Below, piece by piece: positions 7,754 through 15,207 of a DNA stretch of 48,148 nucleotides. Positions within the stretch are counted from its first letter, which is position 1. Each line of letters begins with the position of its first letter. The position numbers and the translations under genes were made by a program. Source of the DNA: an uncultured Phycisphaerales bacterium (GTDB taxonomy: Bacteria > Planctomycetota > Phycisphaerae > Sedimentisphaerales > Anaerobacaceae); NCBI GenBank assembly GCA_903857265.1, contig CAIODZ010000016.1, forward strand, positions 1-48,148, in the 5' to 3' direction. The notes beneath the pieces are model-generated. The model had not been told where the DNA came from, ran no database searches, and saw only the letters and a list, made by a program, of their open reading frames with translations.

Positions 7754-7999
7754 TTAAAAATGTTTTCTGGCAAAAGCGCGACCTGAATGGTTCTTTAAGT
7801 ACTTCTCAAAAGCAATAGCCTTCTCTTTCGACCTGAATGCTATGGCTGTTTCAATCACCCATGGTGTAAACTTTGACGTATGTTTGCACTGGCCTGTATT
7901 ATGTTTCTTGAGACGTTCCTCAAGATTCTCGGCTATGCCTACATAATGACGATTACCGTCCGCTATACTTTGAAGTATATAAACGTAGTGAAATCCCAT
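7754..7999 (-). CDS. GIY-YIG nuclease family protein (short, single-domain)
   Basis: The 81-residue product begins MGFHYVYILQS, where YVYIL is the GIY element. It continues with GNRHYVGIAENLEERLKKHNTGQCKHTSKFTPW, carrying the YVG element, the conserved Arg in LEERL and His-Asn-x-Gly, and ends in an E-K-x-x-K helix (KAIAFEKYLKNHSGRAF). These short GIY-YIG proteins resemble the UvrC N-terminal nuclease domain; their cellular role is mostly unknown. The longer frame begins at a TTG (8032) with no ribosome site, so ATG 7999 was chosen. The gene sits between a tRNA remnant and tmRNA, a typical place for small mobile-type nuclease genes. Confidence 0.85.
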   Translation of the reverse strand: MGFHYVYILQSIADGNRHYVGIAENLEERLKKHNTGQCKHTSKFTPWVIETAIAFRSKEKAIAFEKYLKNHSGRAFARKHF

Positions 8000-8117
8000 A
8001 TCGATGGCTTGCCAAGGCGTAGTTCGCCGCAATTATACATCATCGAGAAGTCCGGCTTCGCCCCTTAGGGGCTTCGCCGTGACACGTTTCGTTCGCCCCA
8101 AAGCGGCGAACGAAGAC

Positions 8118-8472
8118 TGGAGGCGGGGGGATTCGAACCCCCGTCCCGGTATGCTTCAAGACGAGCGTACTACACACTTAGTCGTATTTATTTTTTATCG
8201 CCTCCGCGACAGGCAAACGACGGCCAATCGCTTTGGCTATTTCGGAATTTGTCTTAACCCGTCGGCCCGAAAGCTCCGACGAGAGCAGCCCACTTCTTTA
8301 CGCCCTTTTCAGGCCCGCAGGCGCAACCTGAAAGGACGGGTCGCCTATTTAGGCGGCCATTTGCAACTGGTAGTTGCCAATTAAATTTAGTGCCGGAATG
8401 ATTTACCAGGCCAACCGGCGTCCTGGGTATGCAGCTCGACTCTCCGACATCCGGTCGAAACCGTTCGCCCCC
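8118..8472 (-). ncRNA. ssrA: Transfer-messenger RNA (tmRNA)
   Basis: The 5' end GGGGGCGAACGGTTTCGAC and the 3' end, with T-arm GGGGG TTCGAAT CCCCC and acceptor CGCCTCC plus A, pair over seven base pairs (one G-U). That defines 8472 as the first base and 8118 as the discriminator; CCA is not encoded. The tag reading frame lies near 8350-8390 on the minus strand and reads (G)NYQLQMAA followed by TAA. The resume codon appears to be GGC, or the frame starts at the next codon. tmRNA rescues ribosomes stalled on broken messages and tags the product for proteolysis. The ~355-nt length is normal for the one-piece form. Confidence 0.95.
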
Positions 8473-8517
8473 TTATCAACTTTTCAATTTCGCTTGCGCG
8501 ATTCCCGCTTTCGATAT

Positions 8518-8546
8518 ATTATACCATCAACCTCTCACTAAAACAA
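8518..8546 (-). promoter_or_regulatory. Promoter of ssrA
   Basis: On the minus strand, TTGTTT (8541-8546) and TATAAT (8518-8523) are 17 nt apart. The predicted start is ~38 nt before the mature tmRNA 5' end, as expected for a precursor trimmed by RNase P. Confidence 0.75.
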
Positions 8547-8627
8547 TAAAAGCTTGTTGGGAGATAGCGTCAAGTATTATGTGTAAGATTATTTTATGCC
8601 GGTGGAGGAGTTGGCCAAGGGATAGCC

Positions 8628-8671
8628 CCTTCGCTAAAGCTTCCGACTTCGTTCCTGAGGGACTACGCCGG
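8628..8671. repeat. Interspersed palindromic-type repeat, apparently composite
   Basis: CCTTCGCTAAAGC (8628-8640) and CTACGCCGG (8663-8671) are close to the two halves of the palindromic element found in carB at 46384-46409. A 22-bp block (8641-8662, TTCCGACTTCGTTCCTGAG...) separates them and resembles the repeat at 39212-39235 (CTTCGACTTCGCTCAGG). It lies just downstream of the fliA-type stop codon. Confidence 0.5.
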
Positions 8672-8689
8672 GCAAGCCGCAAGGCAAAG

Positions 8690-9502
8690 TTAGGCGGAGA
8701 ATTCGCGTTTTCGGGTATTGAGCTGGGCTTTGAGGCGGGCGAGAATCGATGAGTGCATCTGTGAGACCCGCGATTCGGACAAATCGAGCGTGGCGCCTAT
8801 TTCTTTCATCGTCATCTCTTCGTAATAATACAAAACGACAATAAGCCGTTCGGCTCGCGTCAGGCCCTTGGTGAGCAGGTCCTTGAGGTCGCGTTTCTGT
8901 GCCTCGATAGGGGGGTCTTCACTTTTGCGGTCCTTGATAATATCGATTTCGCGGATGTCTTTTTCGCCTTCATCGTCGCCATACTGGCTGTCGAGCGATA
9001 CTATTCCGATGGCGTCGGCATCCTGCTGCAAACGCTCGAAATCTTCCATATTCATATCCATCTCTTCTGCCAGCTCTTCCTTGCGTGGTTTGCGGCCGAG
9101 ATGTGCTTCGAGCGATTGTTTTGCCCGTGATAATTGATGTGCCCTTGCCCTGACTAATCTGGGCACCCAGTCCATACTGCGAAGCTCATCGAGGATTGAG
9201 CCGCGTATTCGGGGCGAGCAGTATGTCTCGAATTTTACGCCTCTGCCGGGGTCGAAGGCATCTATGGCGTCCATCAATCCGAATGTGCCGGCGCTGATGA
9301 GGTCGTCAAGCTCGACTTTGCCTGGCAGTTTGGTGTGCAGACGTTCCGCGGTATAGCGAACCAGGTAGCGATAATGCTCCATCAGGGTATTGCGGTATTT
9401 TTCTTCGTGGGATTTGTGGAAATGCTCCCAGACATGGTCGATTTGAACTGCTGCGTTGGGTTTCACAATATTCCTCCCTGAATTTTGTCCAAGATTAGCC
9501 AT
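8690..9502 (-). CDS. fliA: Flagellar/sporulation-type RNA polymerase sigma factor (FliA/WhiG family)
   Basis: The 270-residue protein carries regions 2, 3 and 4 of a group 3 (sigma-28) factor. Region 2 is MEHYRYLVRYTAERLHTKLPGKVELDDLISAGTFGLMDAIDAFDPGRGVKFETYCSPRIRGSILDELRSMDWVPR, region 3 is the KQSLEAHLGRKPRKEELAEEM stretch, and region 4 is LTRAERLIVVLYYYEEMTMKEIGATLDLSESRVSQMHSSILARL. The phrase SMDWVPR and the motif SRVSQMHS are typical of FliA/WhiG. Upstream on the same strand is a FlgB-like gene, which supports a flagellar setting, although no other flagellar genes are in the window. An anti-sigma FlgM was not seen. Confidence 0.92.
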   Translation of the reverse strand: MANLGQNSGRNIVKPNAAVQIDHVWEHFHKSHEEKYRNTLMEHYRYLVRYTAERLHTKLPGKVELDDLISAGTFGLMDAIDAFDPGRGVKFETYCSPRIRGSILDELRSMDWVPRLVRARAHQLSRAKQSLEAHLGRKPRKEELAEEMDMNMEDFERLQQDADAIGIVSLDSQYGDDEGEKDIREIDIIKDRKSEDPPIEAQKRDLKDLLTKGLTRAERLIVVLYYYEEMTMKEIGATLDLSESRVSQMHSSILARLKAQLNTRKREFSA

Positions 9503-9632
9503 CTCGGTAAGTCGCCCTTAATAAATCTTTATAATTTCACTGCCGAGCCCTATAACAACCCGGCTTTTCACCAAATTCACATTGATGTCGTCACAAGAGG
9601 CGTATGTCTTTATAAGTATTTTGCCCGCGACC

Positions 9633-10064
9633 TTAATTAAAGCATCGACCGGGGGAGTTTTCGTTGGCCTGTTTTTGCCTGAGCAGGTCCACGGCTATCC
9701 GCTGGTTGAGCGAATTTTCGAGCATTTTGTCTATCTGCCTATGGATGTATTCGTCGCGGTTCTGCTCGAAGAGGGATTTGGCGTCTTCGTCGATAGCGGC
9801 GATTGCTTCAAAACTGCCGTTAGCGCCGAATTTAACGTTTTCGCCATCCCGGAGGATGAGCCGGCCTGAGCGTGCGTGTTCGGCAATCGCCTGGGCCATC
9901 AACCTCGAAAACTCATCAACAGGCAAATCCCTGGGCGAGAAACCATCGCTATGCATTGTGTTTATATTCCGAATCAGGATTTTTTGTCTGCTTTGCGTGA
10001 ATTCGATGATTTTGAGCAGAACATCCGTGATGTTGTCTGTCGAGTTCAGCGTTGGGAGGTTCAT
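9633..10064 (-). CDS. FlgB-like flagellar rod protein (tentative)
   Basis: ATG 10064 has an ideal ribosome site (GAGGAGG, 6 nt away); the longer frame has none. The 143-residue product has DVLLKIIEFTQSRQKILIRNINTMHSDGFSPRDLPVDEFSRLMAQAI, which matches the N-terminal pattern of FlgB-type rod proteins (helix, R/S-Q-x-x-L-x-x-N-I-x-x-x-x-T/D-G-F/Y-x-x-x-D). The C-terminal part (DEYIHRQIDKMLENSLNQRIAVDLL) is a helix like those that close rod proteins. FlgB normally forms the proximal rod of the basal body. The match is partial: the Asn-Ile-Ala-Asn motif has become Asn-Ile-Asn-Thr. It could be a diverged relative. Its position just before the sigma-28 gene supports the call. Confidence 0.5.
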   Translation of the reverse strand: MNLPTLNSTDNITDVLLKIIEFTQSRQKILIRNINTMHSDGFSPRDLPVDEFSRLMAQAIAEHARSGRLILRDGENVKFGANGSFEAIAAIDEDAKSLFEQNRDEYIHRQIDKMLENSLNQRIAVDLLRQKQANENSPGRCFN

Positions 10065-10207
10065 ACTTGGCCTCCTCGGCACGCTGCCCACAGTCCACAT
10101 CGCCTGTTGGCTGCTTCCCTGCTGCCTTTTAACAATGACCTTTTTCTCATCCCTGCACCTTTTATATTTCATCCTTGGGTTACCGCCGGCATCATGCCGA
10201 GGGTTTG

Positions 10208-10516
10208 TTAATTATCGACCGGCCTGCCGTTGATTTTCGGACGGGCCGAACTTTCTTCCTTGCTCAGTATCTTGCGTATCTCGAAAAGCGACTTGGTCTT
10301 TTTCATTTCCATAATTTTCGACAGCCGCTCAAAAACCGATTCGTCGTAAAGTCGATGTCCGCCCTCTGTCCACTCCGTTTCGCGAATCAAGCCCATCGTC
10401 GTATAATTATGAAGCGTTTGGCGAGAGAAGGGGGTGTACCGAACGATGTCGCCGATTCGATACAGCTTGGCGGGCACTTTAATCATCTCACTTGTTGTTT
10501 GTCTTGTTCGCATCAT
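10208..10516 (-). CDS. MerR-family transcriptional regulator
   Basis: The ~102-residue product has the winged helix YRIGDIVRYTPFSRQTLHNYTTMGLIRETEWTEGGHRLYDESVFERLSKI, with the typical MerR order: recognition helix, YxxxGL, then GxRxY. A short helix (KTKSLFEIRKILSKEE) and a basic tail follow. The effector-binding domain and metal-binding cysteines are absent, so it resembles the short MerR-like (HspR/BldC-type) proteins. ATG 10516 with AAGGA ~10 nt upstream was preferred to the TTG one codon earlier. It may regulate the flgB-like/fliA genes that follow on the same strand; this is inference. Confidence 0.82.
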   Translation of the reverse strand: MMRTRQTTSEMIKVPAKLYRIGDIVRYTPFSRQTLHNYTTMGLIRETEWTEGGHRLYDESVFERLSKIMEMKKTKSLFEIRKILSKEESSARPKINGRPVDN

Positions 10517-10562
10517 CAACGTTTAGTTCCTTCCGGTTTTGCGCCGGGGACATTAAAATAAC

Positions 10563-10586
10563 TTTTACGTTTTGTAAAATGTAAAA
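10563..10586. promoter_or_regulatory. Inverted/direct repeat upstream of the MerR-like gene (possible operator)
   Basis: TTTTAC (10563-10568) and GTAAAA (10574-10579) form a perfect 6-5-6 inverted repeat, and a second GTAAAA follows at 10581-10586. It ends ~47 nt before the merR-like start. MerR-type regulators often bind such spaced dyads, so autoregulation is possible. Confidence 0.4.
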
Positions 10587-10608
10587 TACATTACAGTCGG
10601 CGTCAAGG

Positions 10609-10648
10609 TTTTTTTTGGTTTTTTTTGAAGTTTTTTTGGAATTTTTTT
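10609..10648. other. Phased T-tracts (predicted bent DNA)
   Basis: Four runs of 7-8 T begin at 10609, 10619, 10631 and 10642, spaced 10-12 bp, close to the helical repeat. Phased T/A tracts of this kind cause intrinsic curvature. They lie between the divergent MerR-like and GGDEF genes. Confidence 0.7.
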
Positions 10649-10795
10649 GACTTCGCTTTCTGCCCGGTATGGTGTCCGATAATACTTAGTTTTCAGTCAC
10701 CTATTTGCTCGTGACGATACCTGTTTTCCACCTTATGTGCCCCCGCCAAGCTGCCGATATAGCAAACACTATTGCCCAGTAAGCATATAAACATT

Positions 10796-11866
10796 ATGGG
10801 ACGACACAGTATAAATCCGAATGAGCGAGCCGAAAGCGGCAGCCAGGGCGTTTCGCTGCTCGAGCAGATAACGCCGCTGGCGAGGCAGATTAACTGCCTT
10901 GATATTGAGCGTATTGCCACGATATGCGTCCGGAAGATTCCCAAGCTTCTCGATGCCCGTCTTGCCTCGCTCTACCTGCTCGACGACGCCGGCACTATGC
11001 TGCACCTGCAGAGCAGCAATCACCCGTATTTGATAAATAAAATCGTTTCGATAAACCAGAACCCGCCTTCGCTTATGGTTATGTCCACCAAAAGCAAAAA
11101 GCTGATCCACATCGAAGATATTGATTCCACCAAGGATTTGACCGTCAAAAAGTCGCAAAGGCCGTACTCCGGCAATTATAAGACGAAAAACTGCCTTATC
11201 GTCCCGCTTTTGTGCCAGGATAAAGTCGTCGGCGTGCTGAACCTGGCGGACAAAGGGGGCACACAGGGGTTCACTCCGGACGATATCGCCTTAGTTGAGC
11301 TTGTGGGCCAGTTAGTCGGGGCATCGGTCGGCAATATAGCGATGTTCGAGCGAATCCAGCACCAGGCACGGACCGATGGGCTTACCGGATTAATCAACCA
11401 TAAGACGTTCTTCGAGATATTGGAGCGCGAACTGTGGCGTTCAAGGCGTTATGGCGAGCAGATTTCGCTGATTATGGTCGATGTCGATAACTTCAAAAAA
11501 ATAAACGATAGCCTCGGCCACCGGGCGGGAGATTTTGTCATAAAGGAAATCAGCGACCGCATATTGCAGTCGATTCGCCAAATCGATACCGCGGCAAGAT
11601 ATGGCGGCGATGAGTTTGCGATTATACTCCCCAATACCTCGCTTGCCGATGCGGCAGTCGTAGCGGAGCGTATGGTTAACGTCGTCTCCGGCACGCCTGT
11701 TATATGGCGAAAAGAGGAGATTCCCATTTCAATCAGCGTAGGTCTTGGCCAGTACGATTCCGAGGATTCCCCGGACGATATCGCCAGCAGGAGCGACCAG
11801 GCGCTTTACGCCGCCAAACAGGCCGGCAAAAACACGTTTAAGATTTACCAGCCGCATAAGAAATAG
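10796..11866 (+). CDS. GAF-GGDEF diguanylate cyclase
   Basis: The 356-residue product (ATG 10796; the longer frame would begin with TTG at 10772) has an N-terminal GAF sensor domain (~45-190: DARLASLYLLDDAG...CLIVPLLCQDKVVGVLNLADK) and a C-terminal GGDEF domain (~200-350). The catalytic YGGDEFAI is intact, and RQID stands five residues before GGDEF, matching the RxxD inhibitory site for product feedback. It should make cyclic di-GMP from two GTP, controlled by an unknown GAF ligand or partner. No membrane segment is present, so it is cytoplasmic. Its closeness to flagellar-type and pilus-like genes fits a role in the switch between motility and attachment. Confidence 0.92.
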   Translation: MGRHSINPNERAESGSQGVSLLEQITPLARQINCLDIERIATICVRKIPKLLDARLASLYLLDDAGTMLHLQSSNHPYLINKIVSINQNPPSLMVMSTKSKKLIHIEDIDSTKDLTVKKSQRPYSGNYKTKNCLIVPLLCQDKVVGVLNLADKGGTQGFTPDDIALVELVGQLVGASVGNIAMFERIQHQARTDGLTGLINHKTFFEILERELWRSRRYGEQISLIMVDVDNFKKINDSLGHRAGDFVIKEISDRILQSIRQIDTAARYGGDEFAIILPNTSLADAAVVAERMVNVVSGTPVIWRKEEIPISISVGLGQYDSEDSPDDIASRSDQALYAAKQAGKNTFKIYQPHKK

Positions 11867-12133
11867 CCCTCAGACGCCAGACCTCAGCCCAAAGACACAA
11901 GGCCGCAGACAAAGATTGTCTATTTGCGTTTAATTGCAGTGGTCGGAAGATACTCCTCGGTAAACTGGGCAATTTATTTTCGTCTTCATTTTTCTTTGTT
12001 AGTCGTCGAGGGCATAGTTTTTAAGGAAGTCGGGTTGTGGAACCGGGAGGGAAAGGGTATAATCAGGGCGAAGTTTGTGGTTTGTATTTCTTTGCGTTTA
12101 ATTTGTTGTTGGCGGGAATGACGGGAGCACGAT

Positions 12134-12886
12134 ATGTCAGGACATTCGCATTGGTCAACTATAAAGCACAAGAAGGCGTCGGCGGACGCGAAACGCGGCA
12201 AGTCGTGGAGCAAGGTCGCTCGAATGATAATCATGGCGGCCAAGAAGGGCGGAGGGGACCCGAACGGCAACTTGTCGCTGCGATACGCAATCGACAAGGC
12301 CAAGGCGGTGAACATGCCGAAGGACACGATAGATAAGGCGATAAAGAAAGCGACCGGCGAGGGCAGTGCGATTAATTTCGAAGAGATGGTTTACGAGGGC
12401 TATGGCCCAAAGGGCGTCGCATTAATGATTGATGTTCTGACGGATAACCGCACACGCACAGTGGCGGAGATAAAGAAGATATTCGAACGTCACGGCGGCG
12501 CTCTCGGCGCGACGGGATGCGTCGGGTGGATGTTTCATAAGAAGGGCTTGATAACGGTAAAGACGGAGGCGGTGAAAGAGGACGATTTGATGGAAATAGC
12601 GCTGGGCGCAGGCGCTGAGGATATGCGGAACGTCGGAGGGATTTACGAGATAACATGTTTGCCCGCGGCTTTTGAGGGATTGAAGAAGGCGCTGGAGGCG
12701 AAATCGATACCGATGGAGGTGGCGGAAGTTTCGATGGTGCCGGCCAATGAGATACCGATAAACGACGTGGAGACGGCGGGGAAGATTGTGAGGTTAATGG
12801 ATGAGTTCGAAGACCACGAGGACGTTCAGAACGCGTACGCCAACTTCAATATCCCGGATGATATAATGGCGAAGGTTTCGGGGTAA
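12134..12886 (+). CDS. yebC: YebC/PmpR-family protein (TACO1-like)
   Basis: The 250-residue length and N-terminus MSGHSHWSTIKHKKASADAKRGKSWSKVARMI are diagnostic. NMPKDTIDKAIKKATGEG and YEGYGPKGVALMIDVLTDNRTRTVAEIKKIFERHGG follow, typical of the family's second domain. Members have been described as transcriptional regulators and, more recently, as factors that help ribosomes through difficult sequences. GGGAG lies before the ATG. In many bacteria yebC neighbours ruvC; that is not the case here. It is convergent with the O-antigen-ligase-like gene, 11 bp apart. Confidence 0.95.
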   Translation: MSGHSHWSTIKHKKASADAKRGKSWSKVARMIIMAAKKGGGDPNGNLSLRYAIDKAKAVNMPKDTIDKAIKKATGEGSAINFEEMVYEGYGPKGVALMIDVLTDNRTRTVAEIKKIFERHGGALGATGCVGWMFHKKGLITVKTEAVKEDDLMEIALGAGAEDMRNVGGIYEITCLPAAFEGLKKALEAKSIPMEVAEVSMVPANEIPINDVETAGKIVRLMDEFEDHEDVQNAYANFNIPDDIMAKVSG

Positions 12887-12897
12887 TTTAGCCGGGG

Positions 12898-15207
12898 TTA
12901 GCGCAGGGGTTTTTGTTCAAGGTCTTTAATCCGCTGGGTGGCGGAAAAATACTTATCCTCATTAAGCCGGCTGAGGACTTTTCTGCCTGGATACATAAGC
13001 TTGAACTGTTTGCGGAAACCATCCTCAATCTGCACGGCGATTTTGTAATTTTTCAGGGCCAAATCCGTTCGGCCGAGGTCATCGGCGATTTGGGCAAGAT
13101 TGAGGTGTAATTCGGCATCACCCGGGTACAGCTCGACAGCCATAGATGCGCTATAGAGAGCTTTATTTAGCATTGCCTCGTTTTGTTCGGGCAGAAGGCG
13201 TGCGTAAGTAGAATAAAGTTCGGAGAGTGAATCAAAAATTTTGTGATCCCTGGGGTTTCTTTCTGCAGCGATGAAGAGCATCTGCTCGGCGTTATTGAAT
13301 AATAGCTCTTTTTGCACATCGAGGCGGTAGAATTCCTGGATATAAAGGTTGCCATTCTGGGCGGGCGCATCGGAACTGAGAGGGTCGTCAATTGTGGCGG
13401 CGTCGAGGAAATTGTGGGCAAGCTGGACCTGGCCTAACATCATAGGAAGGCGGGCTTTTGCGATATTGGAAGTGCCTTTCGCGACAGGAATAAGGGCGTA
13501 GTTGAAATATGCGAAGCCGATAAGCAGGGCGCCGATGACAGAGGCGGTTTTCAGCCAGAGGGGACAGGGCGTTACGGATATTTGTTGGTTTTGTGGTTTG
13601 GCATTCAGCGCGACGAGACAGGCCAGCGAGGCGAAGAAGGCGGTGAGGATACCCGGCTCGAAAATGGCGAAGTCGATGAGGTTGTGAATTATAAAGCCGA
13701 GAATGCCGCAGGACAGGGCGATTGATGCGATATGCGTATTTTGCAGATTGTATTCTTTTGGGGAGGTTTGCATGGTTTTTGCATACAGCGCGACGCTTAC
13801 AGCAAAAGCGGCAGCGGGGGCAGCGTAAAGGGAAAACAGGACGTATATTTTATCCCCAAATGTCGGTGCAGCGGTTTGAGGCAATATGAACGGGCGAAGA
13901 ACGATTAAGACAAACGCTGTAATGATGGCGCAGAGCGTGGCGAGGTTTATAAAATTACGTGCTTGTGTGGTTTCGAGATTGATGTTGTCATCCAATGAGC
14001 TTCGCCAAAGCGGGGCAAGAATCATAATTAAAAAACCGAGGAGCGCAAACGGGCCATATTGCGTGAGGATGCTCAGGACAAAGCAGTGTGGGTCGGAGAC
14101 GGTTTCGGGGGCGGAAGGAGTTTTATATTGAGGATAATAGGATGAGAAATTTCCGCCGCCGATGCCCATAATGTGGTTGTCGATGAACATTTTGACGGAG
14201 GCATCCCAGTATTGCCATCGGACAAGGAGGGAATTTCCGCCTGGGAGTCGGCCTGTTCTGAGGCCATACCATGCAGCAGCGTATGCCAGGGCGAGAACGC
14301 CGACGAGACAGGCGGCGAGGATTATATTTTTGGATAGTTTAGGACGTTTGCTGCGCATAAGGAAACAGAAGATTACTACTGCGAAGAGGAATGCGGCAAT
14401 TGCGCCTTTGCTGTGACTTAATAACAGGCCCAAAAGTATAAATGCGAGAAGAAGAACAGCCAGGGCGCGGTTGCCGGAAAATTTTGGGAATAATTTACGG
14501 TTTTTGAGCAGCTCAGCCAATAGGGCGATGGCAGCGAAGGATGTAAGAATGGCGAAGGAGCCCGCGGAGTTGCCCGTAGTGAAGAAGGAGCGGACGTCCT
14601 TGGAGTAGAGGCGGTGTTCGAGGAGGATATGATTGAAGGAGTTTTTCTGGATGCCGAGCTGCTGGAGCATTGCGTCGGGGTCGTCTTGGTACTGCTGAAT
14701 TAGGAGGTTGTTTTCGATGAAGAACTGGTCGGCGGACTGAAATGAAGCGACGATGCCGAGCGAGGCGAGGGTGATGAGGAGGATTTTGATTTTGGCGTGC
14801 GAGTCAAGCAGGCGTATGAGCATAATCGCCATAAGAATCGGCGCAATGAGAGTTACGGTGGAAGTGATTGCGGAACGTTTATTGGCGGCGTAAAGTGTGG
14901 AGATAATTATGCCGGTAATGAGGAATACCAGGCCGAGGATGGGAGCGGATATTTTGAAGGATGGGCGATTGCTGAAAAGTTTTGCAAGGCACCAGATGAG
15001 AAAGGTGAATATGAGTATTCCGGAAACGCACAGGGAAAAGACAGTATCGTTAAGAATTGCCTGTATTGGGGATGACTGCGGGGTCGGAGCCTCAGAACTG
15101 GTAGCGCGTAAAACGATTACAGCTATGCAGAAGGGAAAGAGCAGCGTTTCGAACAGAGTAAGGAATTTATTTTTTGAATTATCAATTTTTGTTTTAGTGT
15201 CGGTCAT
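12898..15207 (-). CDS. O-antigen ligase/polymerase-like membrane protein with C-terminal TPR region
   Basis: The 769-residue protein has about a dozen hydrophobic segments over the first ~600 residues. The Wzy/WaaL-type signature region (LLLSHSKGAIAAFLFAVVIFCFL) is followed by a large loop containing GIGGGNFSSYYPQYK, the usual position of the ligase loop. After the last membrane segment (~580) the C-terminus is soluble and TPR-like (ERNPRDHKIFDSLSELYSTYA... ELYPGDAELHLNLAQIADDLGRTDLALKNYKIAVQ). This build is common in planctomycetal polysaccharide polymerases/ligases, which join undecaprenyl-linked glycans. It overlaps the wecA-like gene by 14 nt, so both act on one lipid-linked glycan pathway. 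Ligase and polymerase cannot be told apart here. Confidence 0.85.
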   Translation of the reverse strand: MTDTKTKIDNSKNKFLTLFETLLFPFCIAVIVLRATSSEAPTPQSSPIQAILNDTVFSLCVSGILIFTFLIWCLAKLFSNRPSFKISAPILGLVFLITGIIISTLYAANKRSAITSTVTLIAPILMAIMLIRLLDSHAKIKILLITLASLGIVASFQSADQFFIENNLLIQQYQDDPDAMLQQLGIQKNSFNHILLEHRLYSKDVRSFFTTGNSAGSFAILTSFAAIALLAELLKNRKLFPKFSGNRALAVLLLAFILLGLLLSHSKGAIAAFLFAVVIFCFLMRSKRPKLSKNIILAACLVGVLALAYAAAWYGLRTGRLPGGNSLLVRWQYWDASVKMFIDNHIMGIGGGNFSSYYPQYKTPSAPETVSDPHCFVLSILTQYGPFALLGFLIMILAPLWRSSLDDNINLETTQARNFINLATLCAIITAFVLIVLRPFILPQTAAPTFGDKIYVLFSLYAAPAAAFAVSVALYAKTMQTSPKEYNLQNTHIASIALSCGILGFIIHNLIDFAIFEPGILTAFFASLACLVALNAKPQNQQISVTPCPLWLKTASVIGALLIGFAYFNYALIPVAKGTSNIAKARLPMMLGQVQLAHNFLDAATIDDPLSSDAPAQNGNLYIQEFYRLDVQKELLFNNAEQMLFIAAERNPRDHKIFDSLSELYSTYARLLPEQNEAMLNKALYSASMAVELYPGDAELHLNLAQIADDLGRTDLALKNYKIAVQIEDGFRKQFKLMYPGRKVLSRLNEDKYFSATQRIKDLEQKPLR

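Noticed and set aside
8601-8625. tRNA-Ser/Leu-like start (GGTGGAGGAGTTGGCCAAGGGA)
   Set aside because: No acceptor partner, anticodon arm or T-arm follows; it runs into repeat sequence.
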